This document shows positions 26,503 through 34,190 of a stretch of DNA of 43,400 nt, one piece after another. The translations under genes were made by a program, and so were the position numbers. Every line of letters begins with the position of its first letter. Position 1 is the first letter of the stretch. The DNA is from Tannerella forsythia (GTDB lineage Bacteria > Bacteroidota > Bacteroidia > Bacteroidales > Tannerellaceae), in the NCBI RefSeq assembly GCF_003860135.1, contig NZ_RQYN01000024.1, forward strand, positions 1 through 43,400, given 5' to 3'. Below the pieces are notes generated by a model. That model was given only the letters and a program-made list of their open reading frames with translations, was not told the origin of the DNA and ran no database searches.

Positions 26503-27774
26503 TCAGTCAATCAGTTCAAACCCCGTATAAGGAACAAGAGCTTGAGGGATTCGGATGCCGTTCGGTGTCTGATTATTTTCGAGCAGAGCCGCGACAATAC
26601 GAGGTAAAGCCAAAGCGCTTCCGTTGAGCGTATGACAGAGCTGCACCTTTTTGTCGGCACCGCGATAGCGACATTTCAGACGGTTGGCCTGATAGCTCTC
26701 GAAGTTAGACACCGAGCTGACTTCGAGCCAACGTTTCTGCGCGGCGGAATACACTTCGAAATCAAACGTCAGCGATGACGTGAAACTGAGATCACCACCA
26801 CACAACCGAAGGATGCGCCACGGGAGTGCTAACTTCTCAACGAGCGTCTGAACATAATCGAGCATCTCTTGCAAAGATTGATACGAATGTTCGGGCTTAT
26901 CGATACGGATGATTTCGACCTTGTCGAATTGATGCAGGCGATTCAATCCTCGCACGTCTTTTCCGTACGAACCGGCCTCGCGACGGAAACAAGCGGAGTA
27001 AGCCGTATTTTTGACGGGAAGATCCGCTTCATTCAAAATCACATCTCTGTAGATGTTCGTAACCGGAACCTCTGCGGTCGGGATCAGATATAAATCGTCC
27101 AAACCGACATGATACATCTGACCTTCTTTGTCTGGCAATTGACCCGTTCCGTAGCCTGATTCCGTATTTACGACGTAAGGCGGTTCAATTTCAAGATAAC
27201 CGGCATCACGCGCATTGTCTAAGAAGAAATTAATGAGTGAACGCTGCAACCGTGCTCCCTTTCCCTTATACACTGGAAAGCCCGAACCGGTAATTTTAAC
27301 GCCAAGTTCGAAATCAATGATATCGTATTTTTTTGCCAATTCCCAGTGAGGGAGAGCATCGGCAGGAAGTTCGGGAATCATGCCTCCCTGCTTTTCGCAT
27401 ACGTTGTCTTCGGCGCCTTTACCCTCGGGCACAGATTCATGCGGCATGTTGGGAATCGAAACTAAATATTCATGGATGTCATCCTCGGCCCGTTTCTTCG
27501 TTGCTTCCAGCTCTTTATTGGCCTCCTTCAACCGAGACACTTCACTCTTAGCTTCTTCGGCCTCAGCCTTTTTTCCTTCCTTCATCAGCAAACCGATCGT
27601 TTTCGAAATCCGGTTGACCTCGGTCAGGTTCGCGTCTAAAGTTGTTTGTGCATTGCGCCGCACTTTATCCGTAGCGATGATCTTATCGGTGATTTCCTTG
27701 GCATCGTAATGCTTGACGGCCAATCGGCGAATGACTTCCTCCTGATTTTCTGTGATAACTTTTACTGTCAACAT
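26503..27774 (-). CDS. serS: Serine--tRNA ligase
   Basis: A 423-residue class II aminoacyl-tRNA synthetase that charges tRNA-Ser. The N-terminal coiled-coil arm that grips the tRNA lies at about 30-100 (KEANKELEATKKRAE). Motif 2 is FRREAGSYGKDVRGLNRLHQ in the central domain, and motif 3 is NGSALALPRIVAAL near the C-terminus. I chose the ATG at 27774 (MLTVKVITENQ), the usual start of the family. A longer frame runs back to 27942, but a perfect -7 box at 27801-27808 lies inside that extension. Confidence 0.97.
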   Translation of the reverse strand: MLTVKVITENQEEVIRRLAVKHYDAKEITDKIIATDKVRRNAQTTLDANLTEVNRISKTIGLLMKEGKKAEAEEAKSEVSRLKEANKELEATKKRAEDDIHEYLVSIPNMPHESVPEGKGAEDNVCEKQGGMIPELPADALPHWELAKKYDIIDFELGVKITGSGFPVYKGKGARLQRSLINFFLDNARDAGYLEIEPPYVVNTESGYGTGQLPDKEGQMYHVGLDDLYLIPTAEVPVTNIYRDVILNEADLPVKNTAYSACFRREAGSYGKDVRGLNRLHQFDKVEIIRIDKPEHSYQSLQEMLDYVQTLVEKLALPWRILRLCGGDLSFTSSLTFDFEVYSAAQKRWLEVSSVSNFESYQANRLKCRYRGADKKVQLCHTLNGSALALPRIVAALLENNQTPNGIRIPQALVPYTGFELID

Positions 27775-27800
27775 GTTCCTTCTCGTTTTTTTAGAGACAA

Positions 27801-27808
27801 CAAAGATA
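27801..27808 (-). promoter_or_regulatory. -7 promoter box of serS
   Basis: Minus strand TATCTTTG matches TAnnTTTG, 26 bases before the ATG at 27774. Confidence 0.65.
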
Positions 27809-27847
27809 CATAAGTTTGCGGAATGTTGATCCGCCTGACCGAAAAAA

Positions 27848-28408
27848 CTACCGCACCACTCCTCCGGTAATCCAGCGTTTCTTGTAATAAGGTTCCTCCA
27901 GACGGCTAATGATAACCCCTTTTGAAGTACTTGAATGAGCAAATTTACCGTCTTTCAAATAAATACCGACATGCGACGGACGTTTCGATTTTCGGCGGGT
28001 ATAGAAAAAAACCAAATCCCCCTCACGCAAGCTCTTTTTATCGATGCGATCACAATTCGTAGCCAACATAGCGGCCGAAGACCGCGCCAAAGTTTTGCCG
28101 TAGATTTTCTTGTAAACATTCGTAACGAAACCCGAACAGTCGGTTCCTTTCTTCGTGCTTCTTCCCATGCGATGCGGAGTACCGATCCATTGCGCAACCA
28201 TCCGGTAAAGCTCCAGATTATCCTCGTCCGTTAAAGGTATTCCCAGCCGATGCGAAAGCGTTTCGGTCGCCTCCGATACAGGAAGCGCTCCCGTACCTTT
28301 ATGTGCCGCGCACGACAAAACCATCAAACTCATCATGCACACGACAAGCCATACGCCCCTCTTCTTTCCAATATACCTGCAATTCATTGAACGATCTGTT
28401 TGAAACAT
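27848..28408 (-). CDS. NlpC/P60-family cell-wall hydrolase, lipoprotein
   Basis: A 186-residue protein with a basic start, a hydrophobic stretch (18-31) and a lipobox ending at Cys33 (VLSC). The NlpC/P60 domain fills the rest. The catalytic residues fit the family: Cys91 in GTDCSGFV, His146 in RPSHVGIY, and a third polar residue at His158. These enzymes cut peptide links in peptidoglycan. It is the same size as the small Spr-type hydrolases. An ATG at 28387 is an alternative start with a shorter signal peptide; I cannot decide between them. It has no perfect -7 box and may depend on transcripts reading through from rpmA. Confidence 0.88.
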   Translation of the reverse strand: MFQTDRSMNCRYIGKKRGVWLVVCMMSLMVLSCAAHKGTGALPVSEATETLSHRLGIPLTDEDNLELYRMVAQWIGTPHRMGRSTKKGTDCSGFVTNVYKKIYGKTLARSSAAMLATNCDRIDKKSLREGDLVFFYTRRKSKRPSHVGIYLKDGKFAHSSTSKGVIISRLEEPYYKKRWITGGVVR

Positions 28409-28422
28409 CCATAAACAGCAGA

Positions 28423-28459
28423 GGCTGTCCTTCTGAGTCGATGACTCTTCTGGGCAGCC
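28423..28459 (-). terminator. Two-part hairpin downstream of rpmA
   Basis: GGCTGTCC (28423-28430) pairs with GGGCAGCC (28452-28459), and inside it GAGTC pairs with GACTC, separated by a symmetric TTCT/TTCT internal loop. On the minus strand it lacks a strong T tail, so it may be an RNA-processing or stability element rather than a full terminator. Confidence 0.45.
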
Positions 28460-28478
28460 CCGATGTTTTCATTTTTAT

Positions 28479-28504
28479 CCGGAAGAATTTGTTTATTCTT
28501 CTGG
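28479..28504 (-). terminator. Hairpin downstream of rpmA
   Basis: CCGGAAGAAT (28479-28488) pairs with ATTCTTCTGG (28495-28504), with one G-T pair and a 6-base loop. It lies 33 bases after the rpmA stop on the minus strand and before the two-part hairpin at 28423-28459. The tail is A-rich on the minus strand, so classic termination is doubtful. Confidence 0.4.
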
Positions 28505-28536
28505 CTTACTGCAATTCATCAGCCTCTTTTCGCTAC

Positions 28537-28815
28537 TTACGAATTTCCGGCTACGGCTTCCGATGCGCTCTTGACAGAGATATACGAACGATTTTCCTTG
28601 CCTTTACTGAAAACGACGATGCCGTCGATTAACGCGTAGATCGTATGATCTTTGCCCATGCCTACGTTCTTACCCGGATGAAACTCCGTACCGCGTTGGC
28701 GTGCGATAATATTTCCGGCTTTCGCCATCTCGCCACCGAACAGCTTAATACCTAATCGTTTGCTTTCCGATTCGCGACCGTTCTTCGAACTTCCGACTCC
28801 TTTTTTATGTGCCAT
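28537..28815 (-). CDS. rpmA: 50S ribosomal protein L27
   Basis: A 92-residue ribosomal protein with the conserved L27 start, [18 protein letters not shown], and the core [20 protein letters not shown] followed by [10 protein letters not shown]. It sits near the peptidyl-transferase centre and its N-terminal tail contacts the tRNA ends. No extra N-terminal peptide of the type cleaved in Firmicutes is present. It lies 20 bases after rplU, the usual order, so both come from one transcript. Confidence 0.98.
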   Translation of the reverse strand: MAHKKGVGSSKNGRESESKRLGIKLFGGEMAKAGNIIARQRGTEFHPGKNVGMGKDHTIYALIDGIVVFSKGKENRSYISVKSASEAVAGNS

Positions 28816-28835
28816 TTTCTTCTACTTTTTAAACG

Positions 28836-29153
28836 TTAAGCAATAATTTGTTTGATATTCAACTCGGTAAACTGTTGACGATGACCGTTCAACTTGCGAT
28901 ACCCTTTTCTTCTCTTCTTGTGGAATACCAAGACTTTATCTCCTTTTACCAACGGAGAAACAACTTCGCATACAACCTTGGCTCCTTCAATCGTAGGCGT
29001 ACCTACCTGAACTTGACCGTCGGTATCGACCAATAATACCTTGTCGAACTCTACCGTTGCCCCACTTTCCGCATGACGCAGGTGGTGAACAAATAATTTT
29101 TTTCCTTCCTCAGCCTTAAATTGCTGACCGTTAATTTCTACAATTACGTACAT
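28836..29153 (-). CDS. rplU: 50S ribosomal protein L21
   Basis: A 105-residue ribosomal protein with the family pattern: [17 protein letters not shown] at the start and [20 protein letters not shown] near the end, the loop that contacts 23S rRNA. Length is normal. It is followed by rpmA. A perfect -7 box lies about 88 bases upstream, leaving a leader of roughly 80 bases that may carry regulation. Confidence 0.98.
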   Translation of the reverse strand: MYVIVEINGQQFKAEEGKKLFVHHLRHAESGATVEFDKVLLVDTDGQVQVGTPTIEGAKVVCEVVSPLVKGDKVLVFHKKRRKGYRKLNGHRQQFTELNIKQIIA

Positions 29154-29240
29154 CTGTTTTCTTAATTATTAACAGGTTATTTCCCGGGGGTGGACGCCTT
29201 TTTACGCCGCTTGTTCTACCCTCTGCGGATTTTTAGGGTG

Positions 29241-29248
29241 CAAAAATA
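29241..29248 (-). promoter_or_regulatory. -7 promoter box of rplU-rpmA
   Basis: Minus strand TATTTTTG matches TAnnTTTG. The predicted leader of about 80 bases contains CCACCCCCGGGAAA and ends in an AT-rich stretch before the rplU ATG; I could not draw one clear fold. Confidence 0.55.
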
Positions 29249-29400
29249 CGCATTTTTTTCGAACCGGACAAATTATCTGCTTTTTCAACTGCTGTATTTT
29301 CCGAATGGTACGCACAACTCACGGATAAAAACAGGTAGAAACGATGCGGATTTCGATCTCGATAATTTGATTCGGATATGCATAATTGCTGATTTTATGC

Positions 29401-29408
29401 TACCTTTG
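29401..29408 (+). promoter_or_regulatory. -7 promoter box of the phosphohexomutase gene
   Basis: TACCTTTG matches TAnnTTTG and lies 24 bases before the ATG at 29433. It is divergent from the rplU promoter. Confidence 0.65.
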
Positions 29409-29432
29409 CGACTTAATAAAAATTTGAACACA

Positions 29433-30821
29433 ATGACATTGATTAAATCGATTTCCGGCATCCGCGGGACGATCGGCGGTGCACCGGACGACGGACTTAA
29501 TCCGTTGGCTATCGTAAAATTTGTAGCAGCTTATGCCACGTTTATTCGTAGAAACACATCGGTAACGACGAACCGGATCGTCGTAGGACGGGATGCCCGT
29601 ATGTCGGGGCTGATGGTAAAAAACATCGTGATTGGAACTTTGACGGGAATGGGCTTCGATGTGGTCGATATCGATCTGGCTACGACACCGACCACCGAAC
29701 TGGCTGTACCCATGGAACAGGCTTGTGGCGGGATCATCCTGACAGCCAGTCATAATCCCAAGCAATGGAACGCCTTGAAACTGCTGAATGAAAGAGGAGA
29801 ATTTCTCAATGCCGAAGAAGGCGGGGAGATTCTGCGGATCGCCGAAACCGAAGATTTTACATTCGTTCCGGTCGATACGTTGGGTAAAGTAATTACGGAC
29901 AATCGCTACAAGGAACGCCACATTAAGCATGTACTCGGACTTGAATTAGTCGATGTCGAAGCGATCCGTGCAGCCAATTTCCGCGTTGCCATCGACTGTG
30001 TCAATTCGGTCGGCGGCATTGTAATCCCCGAACTGCTGTATGCGTTGGGGATCAAGGAAATTTGCAAATTGCACTGCAACCCGCACGGGAACTTTTCACA
30101 TAATCCCGAACCGATCCCGGAACATCTCACCGAACTTTCGCAACTGACGAAGCAGGCTAAGGCCGATGTCGGCTTCGCCGTCGACCCCGATGTAGATCGT
30201 CTGGCGATTGTCTGCGAAAACGGCGAGATGTTTGGCGAAGAATACACGCTGGTCGCCGTCAGCGACTATGTGCTTTCACACACGCCCGGCAATACGGTGA
30301 GCAACCTGAGCTCGAGCCGAGCGCTGCGCGATGTCACCCGCAAACACGGCATGGAGTATCATGCGGCAGCCGTTGGCGAAGTGAATGTCGTATCGAAAAT
30401 GAAAGAGACAAACGCCGTGATCGGCGGAGAGGGCAACGGCGGCGTAATTTATCCTGCCAGTCATTACGGGCGCGACGCGCTCGTCGGGATTGCCTTGTTC
30501 CTTACTCATCTGGCCAAGAAAAAGATGAAAGCAAGCGAATTGCGAGCTACATACCCCAACTATTTCATTTCGAAGCAACGTGTCGACCTGAATCCTTCGA
30601 TCGATGTAGATACCATACTGGCTAAGGTAAAAGAAAAATTCTCGCAGCACGACCTTACCGATATCGACGGAGTAAAGATCGACTTCCCCGATAAATGGGT
30701 ACATCTGCGCAAGAGCAATACGGAGCCGATTATCCGTATCTATGCCGAGGCACACACGATGGAGGAAGCCGATGCGTTAGGCCGTGAGCTGATAAACATT
30801 ATCAAAGAATGTGCGTCATAA
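29433..30821 (+). CDS. glmM: Phosphoglucosamine mutase-type phosphohexomutase
   Basis: A 462-residue alpha-D-phosphohexomutase. Enzymes of this type shift phosphate between C6 and C1; GlmM makes glucosamine-1-phosphate for UDP-GlcNAc. The catalytic phosphoserine is Ser106 in TASHNP, the metal loop is DPDVDR (251-256), and the phosphate-binding loop is KSNTEPIIR near the C-terminus. The sugar-recognition loop reads GEGNGG rather than the GEQSGH of classical GlmM, so specificity for glucosamine is likely but not certain. I chose the ATG at 29433 (MTLIKSISGIRGT), the normal family start; a longer frame back to 29190 contains the promoter box. A terminator follows the gene. Confidence 0.88.
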   Translation: MTLIKSISGIRGTIGGAPDDGLNPLAIVKFVAAYATFIRRNTSVTTNRIVVGRDARMSGLMVKNIVIGTLTGMGFDVVDIDLATTPTTELAVPMEQACGGIILTASHNPKQWNALKLLNERGEFLNAEEGGEILRIAETEDFTFVPVDTLGKVITDNRYKERHIKHVLGLELVDVEAIRAANFRVAIDCVNSVGGIVIPELLYALGIKEICKLHCNPHGNFSHNPEPIPEHLTELSQLTKQAKADVGFAVDPDVDRLAIVCENGEMFGEEYTLVAVSDYVLSHTPGNTVSNLSSSRALRDVTRKHGMEYHAAAVGEVNVVSKMKETNAVIGGEGNGGVIYPASHYGRDALVGIALFLTHLAKKKMKASELRATYPNYFISKQRVDLNPSIDVDTILAKVKEKFSQHDLTDIDGVKIDFPDKWVHLRKSNTEPIIRIYAEAHTMEEADALGRELINIIKECAS

Positions 30822-30861
30822 ACGGGAGACACTTGCATCTCATCCGTTTCTGAATATACCG

Positions 30862-30904
30862 GAGAGGCTGGACACAAGATCATTGGGAAACAGCCTCTCT
30901 TTTT
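30862..30904 (+). terminator. Rho-independent terminator after the phosphohexomutase gene
   Basis: GAGAGGCTG (30862-30870) pairs with CAGCCTCTC (30891-30899) across a 20-base loop, followed by TTTTT. Confidence 0.75.
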
Positions 30905-30949
30905 CGTTCCTAAAACAGCGATTTTCTTTGTCTTTCAAATATTCGACGT

Positions 30950-31492
30950 ATGCGCAAATTAAAAATAACCGAACTGAACCGTCTGACGGCCGACGAATAT
31001 AAAACCGTCGCCAAACTCCCGGTAGTGGTAGTACTCGATGAAGTAAGGAGCCTGAACAATGTAGGCTCGGTATTCCGCACAGCCGACGCATTTCGTATGG
31101 AGGCCGTTTACCTATGCGGCATCACGGCAACGCCACCGAATGCGGAGATTCATAAGACGGCGCTGGGTGCTGAAGAAACCGTCGAGTGGCGTTACTATAA
31201 GGATACGGCCGATGCCGTTGCCGAGCTTAAGCGACAAGGATATGTGCTCTGCGCCGTGGAACAGGCGGAAGGAAGCGTTTCACTCGAAAAGCTCTCGCTC
31301 GACTCCGGACGGAAATATGCGATTATCGTAGGGCATGAAGTGAAAGGCGTGCGGCAAGCGGTGGTCGACGCCTGCGATATGTGTATCGAAATTCCTCAAT
31401 GCGGCACGAAGCACTCGCTGAATGTGTCCGTCGCGACGGGGATAGTGCTTTGGGAAGTTTTCAAGCAGTTAGATCGCCCCGCACTCCACTAA
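30950..31492 (+). CDS. TrmH/SpoU-family RNA 2'-O-methyltransferase
   Basis: A 180-residue SPOUT methyltransferase that puts a methyl group on a ribose 2'-OH of tRNA or rRNA, using S-adenosylmethionine. The three SpoU motifs are clear: NNVGSVFRTADAF (36-48), IIVGHEVKGV in the knot, and IPQCGTKHSLNVSVATGIV at the C-terminal knot loop. It lacks the N-terminal RNA-binding extension of RlmB, so it is a minimal form, and its RNA target cannot be named. Its 3' end overlaps the convergent DUF4294 gene by 24 bases. Upstream, TTTCTTTG (near 30923-30930) is a one-mismatch -7 box. Confidence 0.9.
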   Translation: MRKLKITELNRLTADEYKTVAKLPVVVVLDEVRSLNNVGSVFRTADAFRMEAVYLCGITATPPNAEIHKTALGAEETVEWRYYKDTADAVAELKRQGYVLCAVEQAEGSVSLEKLSLDSGRKYAIIVGHEVKGVRQAVVDACDMCIEIPQCGTKHSLNVSVATGIVLWEVFKQLDRPALH

Positions 31493-32083
31493 CAAAACCA
31501 CACGTTCGGTCATGGCGTCTTTGCCTTGGGGATCGTACTCCGATTTCAGGCTGGCCCCAAACATACCGGCAAAAATATTCCAAAAGCCGGCACGAAAACC
31601 GCCGAGAAAAGCCTTGGCCAACTCATAGCTCGTCTGATTGCACTCGCGGTCGACAAGCCGGATCAACAGCTTGCCCTGCGAGAGGCTCATCTTTTTCAGT
31701 TCGGGTTTGTACTCGTTGAATAATTCTTTTTCCATCCGCTTGAGATGCGCCTTCTTGGTCTTCTCGTCCGGAAGGGTTTCGATGTATTCGTACGTTTCGA
31801 TTAACGTCTCGTAGATCAGTTTGGCGTAAGGCAGCGTGCGTTTGACGTCGCGCACAAGTTTATTGTATTTCTGCCGCTCCTTTTCGTTGCGGAATTTCAG
31901 TTCGGGGAAGACATACACATGCGGCAGGCGAACAAACGGAATCGTATCTTTGCCGTCTAAGACTCCTCTCACATACCCATCGGGAACAGTCAGACGGATA
32001 TCGGACGTGGCCGGAGCTTGCGCGAGCCCGCTCGCACAATTCCAAAGAAGCAAACCGGCAATCAGACATCCGTACCGTTTCAT
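31469..32083 (-). CDS. DUF4294 secreted protein
   Basis: A 204-residue protein with a signal peptide (1-22, ending near GLAQA). Its body has the pattern I associate with DUF4294: the HVYVFPELKFRNEKERQKY segment near 55-73, then VRDVKRTLPYAK and a helical tail. DUF4294 is found in Bacteroidetes and its function is unknown. It begins 4 bases after the cyclophilin stop, so it is the last gene of a three-gene minus-strand unit. Its end overlaps the convergent methyltransferase gene, which means the two transcripts are complementary at their 3' ends. Confidence 0.82.
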   Translation of the reverse strand: MKRYGCLIAGLLLWNCASGLAQAPATSDIRLTVPDGYVRGVLDGKDTIPFVRLPHVYVFPELKFRNEKERQKYNKLVRDVKRTLPYAKLIYETLIETYEYIETLPDEKTKKAHLKRMEKELFNEYKPELKKMSLSQGKLLIRLVDRECNQTSYELAKAFLGGFRAGFWNIFAGMFGASLKSEYDPQGKDAMTERVVLLVECGAI

Positions 32084-32087
32084 CGTC

Positions 32088-32762
32088 TTATTTCTCCAGA
32101 ATTTTCATAGACCGTATGGCGATGTTTTTCAGCGGACGGTCGTTCGTGTCAGTCGGTACGAACTGAATCTTATCGACCACTTTCATGCCTTTTACGACCT
32201 CGCCGAAAACGGTATAGGCCCCATCGAGATGCGGAGCGCCTCCTTCCGTCATGTAAGCCTCGCGCTGTTCGGGGGTGAGCCGGATGTTTTTTTCGCGCTC
32301 CATCTTATCCAGCTCCATCGATGTAAAGAACTTACCCGTCACGATATAAAACTGCGAGGCCGACGAGGCACGTTCGGGATTGACATCGTCGGCCGTACGT
32401 GCTGCCGCCAGTTGGCCGCGTTTGTGAAAATATTTCGGATAGACGATCTCGGCCGGAATGGTATATCCCAGATCGCCGTCGCCAAGTTTCTTCTCCGGCG
32501 GCGCATCTTTCGAAGTTACATCCCCCGCCTGAATCATAAACTGCTTAATCACCCGATGGAACAACAGACCGTCGTACTGATGTTCGTTTACCAGCTTGAT
32601 AAAATTGTCGCGATGTTGCGGCGTCTCGTTGTATAATCTGACGGTGATTTTACCCTTATCGGTGTCAATCAACACCATGGTTTCCTTTTCCTGTGCCTGA
32701 AGGCGCGTCGAGCCAAGCAAGCACAAGCCGCATACCCAAGCGATATGGATTATTTTTTTCAT
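32088..32762 (-). CDS. Secreted cyclophilin-type peptidyl-prolyl isomerase
   Basis: A 224-residue protein from the ATG at 32762, with a signal peptide (MKKIIHIAWVCGLCLLG, cleaved near LQAQ). The cyclophilin domain has DGLLFHRVIKQFMIQAGD, holding the catalytic-type Arg and Phe, then SASQFYIVTG and YTVFGEVVKGM. It speeds cis-trans isomerisation of proline peptide bonds, probably in the periplasm. A segment of about 30 residues between SQFYIVTG and the YTVFGEV part is a family-typical insertion. A longer frame runs back to a TTG at 32819, but only the 32762 start gives a signal peptide. It is the middle gene of a unit with the nucleotidyltransferase and DUF4294 genes. Confidence 0.9.
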   Translation of the reverse strand: MKKIIHIAWVCGLCLLGSTRLQAQEKETMVLIDTDKGKITVRLYNETPQHRDNFIKLVNEHQYDGLLFHRVIKQFMIQAGDVTSKDAPPEKKLGDGDLGYTIPAEIVYPKYFHKRGQLAAARTADDVNPERASSASQFYIVTGKFFTSMELDKMEREKNIRLTPEQREAYMTEGGAPHLDGAYTVFGEVVKGMKVVDKIQFVPTDTNDRPLKNIAIRSMKILEK

Positions 32763-32815
32763 TCCGATTCTTCTACGATATTCCACTGATATAACCATTC
32801 CGGAATGCATCCGGT

Positions 32816-33721
32816 TCAACCGAAAAGCGGAGCGGGATATTCGCCCGCATCGATGAGCGCTTGAATCTTATCAACCACCCCCTGACGATCGGCCGCATAC
32901 GTCACACCAAACCATTTCGATGTCGTATCCAACACTTTTACACGCGCCTTTCCATTTGTGATCAGCTCGTTAACCATCAACGGAATAAAATATTCGGCTT
33001 TCGGGTTATTAATATTTTCTTTCAGAAATTCTTTGAAGAACGCTTCCGAATACGCAAAATAATCGGGGGTAAAGCCCCACATATTCATCGATACCGGGGT
33101 GTTTTCTTCCAACGTGATGATCTGCCCGTGCTCGTCCGTGAACTGAATCTTACCGTCAATGCGCTCGATCGCTGTGCGTTCCACGACCGACGTGAGATAG
33201 CCTTCCTCGTTCGTTTCGCAAACGCCACGCGCCACCGAACCACTCTCGCTCAGGGTGTTGCCTACACGAAAACCAACCATGCAATACGTATTCTCTTTTC
33301 CTTCCGATTTCGACAATTCCTCACCGATGACCGCAAAACTGTCGCGTCCGTAAAAATCGTCGGCATTAATCACCGCAAACGGCTCGTGAATAACCTCCTT
33401 GCCCATCATGACGGCGTGATTCGTACCCCACGGCTTGGTACGTTCCGGAGGGCAGGTGAAACCTTCCGGCAATTTGTCGGACGACTGGAAAACAACTTCC
33501 ACCGGAATATGATTTTCGTATTTGGACAAAATTTTCGAGCGGAAATCGGCCTCAAAATCTTTCCGTATCACGAAGACCACTTTGCCGAATCCGCCACGAA
33601 TCGCATCGAATATCGAATAATCCATAATCGTTTCGCCATGAGGCCCTACACCGTCTAACTGTTTCAATCCTCCGTAGCGGCTTCCCATGCCGGCCGCCAG
33701 CACAAATAAAGTTGGTTTCAT
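32816..33721 (-). CDS. Sugar nucleotidyltransferase (NTP-transferase family)
   Basis: A 301-residue protein with the nucleotidyl-transferase signature LVLAAGMGSRYGGLKQL-like at 6-22 (the Lys20 region binds the phosphates), and NADDFYGRDS in the metal-binding position. Enzymes of this fold couple a sugar-1-phosphate to a nucleotide to give an NDP-sugar. The exact sugar cannot be read from sequence alone. It has no signal peptide. A perfect -7 box lies 23 bases upstream and the cyclophilin gene follows, so it is the first gene of a three-gene unit; the link between a cytoplasmic sugar enzyme and two exported proteins is not obvious. Confidence 0.85.
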   Translation of the reverse strand: MKPTLFVLAAGMGSRYGGLKQLDGVGPHGETIMDYSIFDAIRGGFGKVVFVIRKDFEADFRSKILSKYENHIPVEVVFQSSDKLPEGFTCPPERTKPWGTNHAVMMGKEVIHEPFAVINADDFYGRDSFAVIGEELSKSEGKENTYCMVGFRVGNTLSESGSVARGVCETNEEGYLTSVVERTAIERIDGKIQFTDEHGQIITLEENTPVSMNMWGFTPDYFAYSEAFFKEFLKENINNPKAEYFIPLMVNELITNGKARVKVLDTTSKWFGVTYAADRQGVVDKIQALIDAGEYPAPLFG

Positions 33722-33744
33722 ATTATTCTTTTGTTTTTTAGTGG

Positions 33745-33752
33745 CAAACTTA
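33745..33752 (-). promoter_or_regulatory. -7 promoter box of the nucleotidyltransferase unit
   Basis: Minus strand TAAGTTTG matches TAnnTTTG, 23 bases before the ATG at 33721. Confidence 0.6.
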
Positions 33753-33784
33753 CATAAAAAACTTCATTTTTTATGCCGGCGCAA

Positions 33785-33811
33785 TAAAAAATCAAGCCCT
33801 GCGGACTTGAT
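33785..33811 (-). terminator. Rho-independent terminator of the pheT-yebC transcript
   Basis: On the minus strand ATCAAGTCC and GGGCTTGAT pair (one G-T pair) around a GCA loop, followed directly by TTTTTT. It lies about 380 bases after the yebC stop, beyond the tandem repeat array. Confidence 0.8.
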
Positions 33812-33835
33812 TCGTCTCCCGCATCAAGGTTTATA

Positions 33836-34160
33836 ATCAATCTGCGTGAAGATTTATCTCCCGCATCGTTGTTTGGTTAAAATTCCTGAACAGATTTATC
33901 TCCCACAAATTGATTGATTAAAATTCCTGAACAGATTTGTCTCCCACAAATTGATTGATTAAAATTCCTAAACAGATTTGTTTCCCACAAATTGATTGAT
34001 TAAAATTCCTGAACAGATTTATCTCCCGCAAATTGATTGATTAAAATTCCTGAACAGATTTGTTTCCCACAAATTGATTGATTAAAATTCCTAAACAGAT
34101 TTGTCTCCCGCAAATTGTTTGTAATAAATCTGCACGAAGATTTGTCTCCCGCATCATATC
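33836..34160. repeat. Array of 41-bp tandem repeats between yebC and its terminator
   Basis: Six units start at 33879, 33920, 33961, 34002, 34043 and 34084, exactly 41 bases apart. Each begins AAAATTCCT, then GAACAGATTTRT, then CTCCCRCAAATTGATTGATT with a few substitutions. Degenerate units flank the array at 33836-33878 and 34125-34160 and carry AATCTGC-GTGAAGATTT. Many units contain ATTTGT-CTCCC-ACAAAT, a small hairpin. There are no spacers, so it is not a CRISPR array. It carries no gene, and the whole 469-base gap (33722-34190) is otherwise the promoter and terminator listed here. Confidence 0.9.
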
Positions 34161-34190
34161 ACGGGCTGTCTGCGTGTGGACTCAATGTGC

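Noticed and set aside
27774-27942. Longer start for serS at 27942
   Set aside because: The extension contains the -7 box at 27801-27808 and is not part of the SerRS family.
29190-29432. Longer start for the phosphohexomutase at 29190
   Set aside because: It would run through the divergent rplU promoter and its own box at 29401-29408.
32861-33658. A 265-codon plus-strand frame over the nucleotidyltransferase gene
   Set aside because: It is opposite a gene with a clear NTP-transferase signature and its own promoter box.
33836-34160. Possible CRISPR array
   Set aside because: The 41-base units follow each other with no unique spacers, and no cas gene is nearby.
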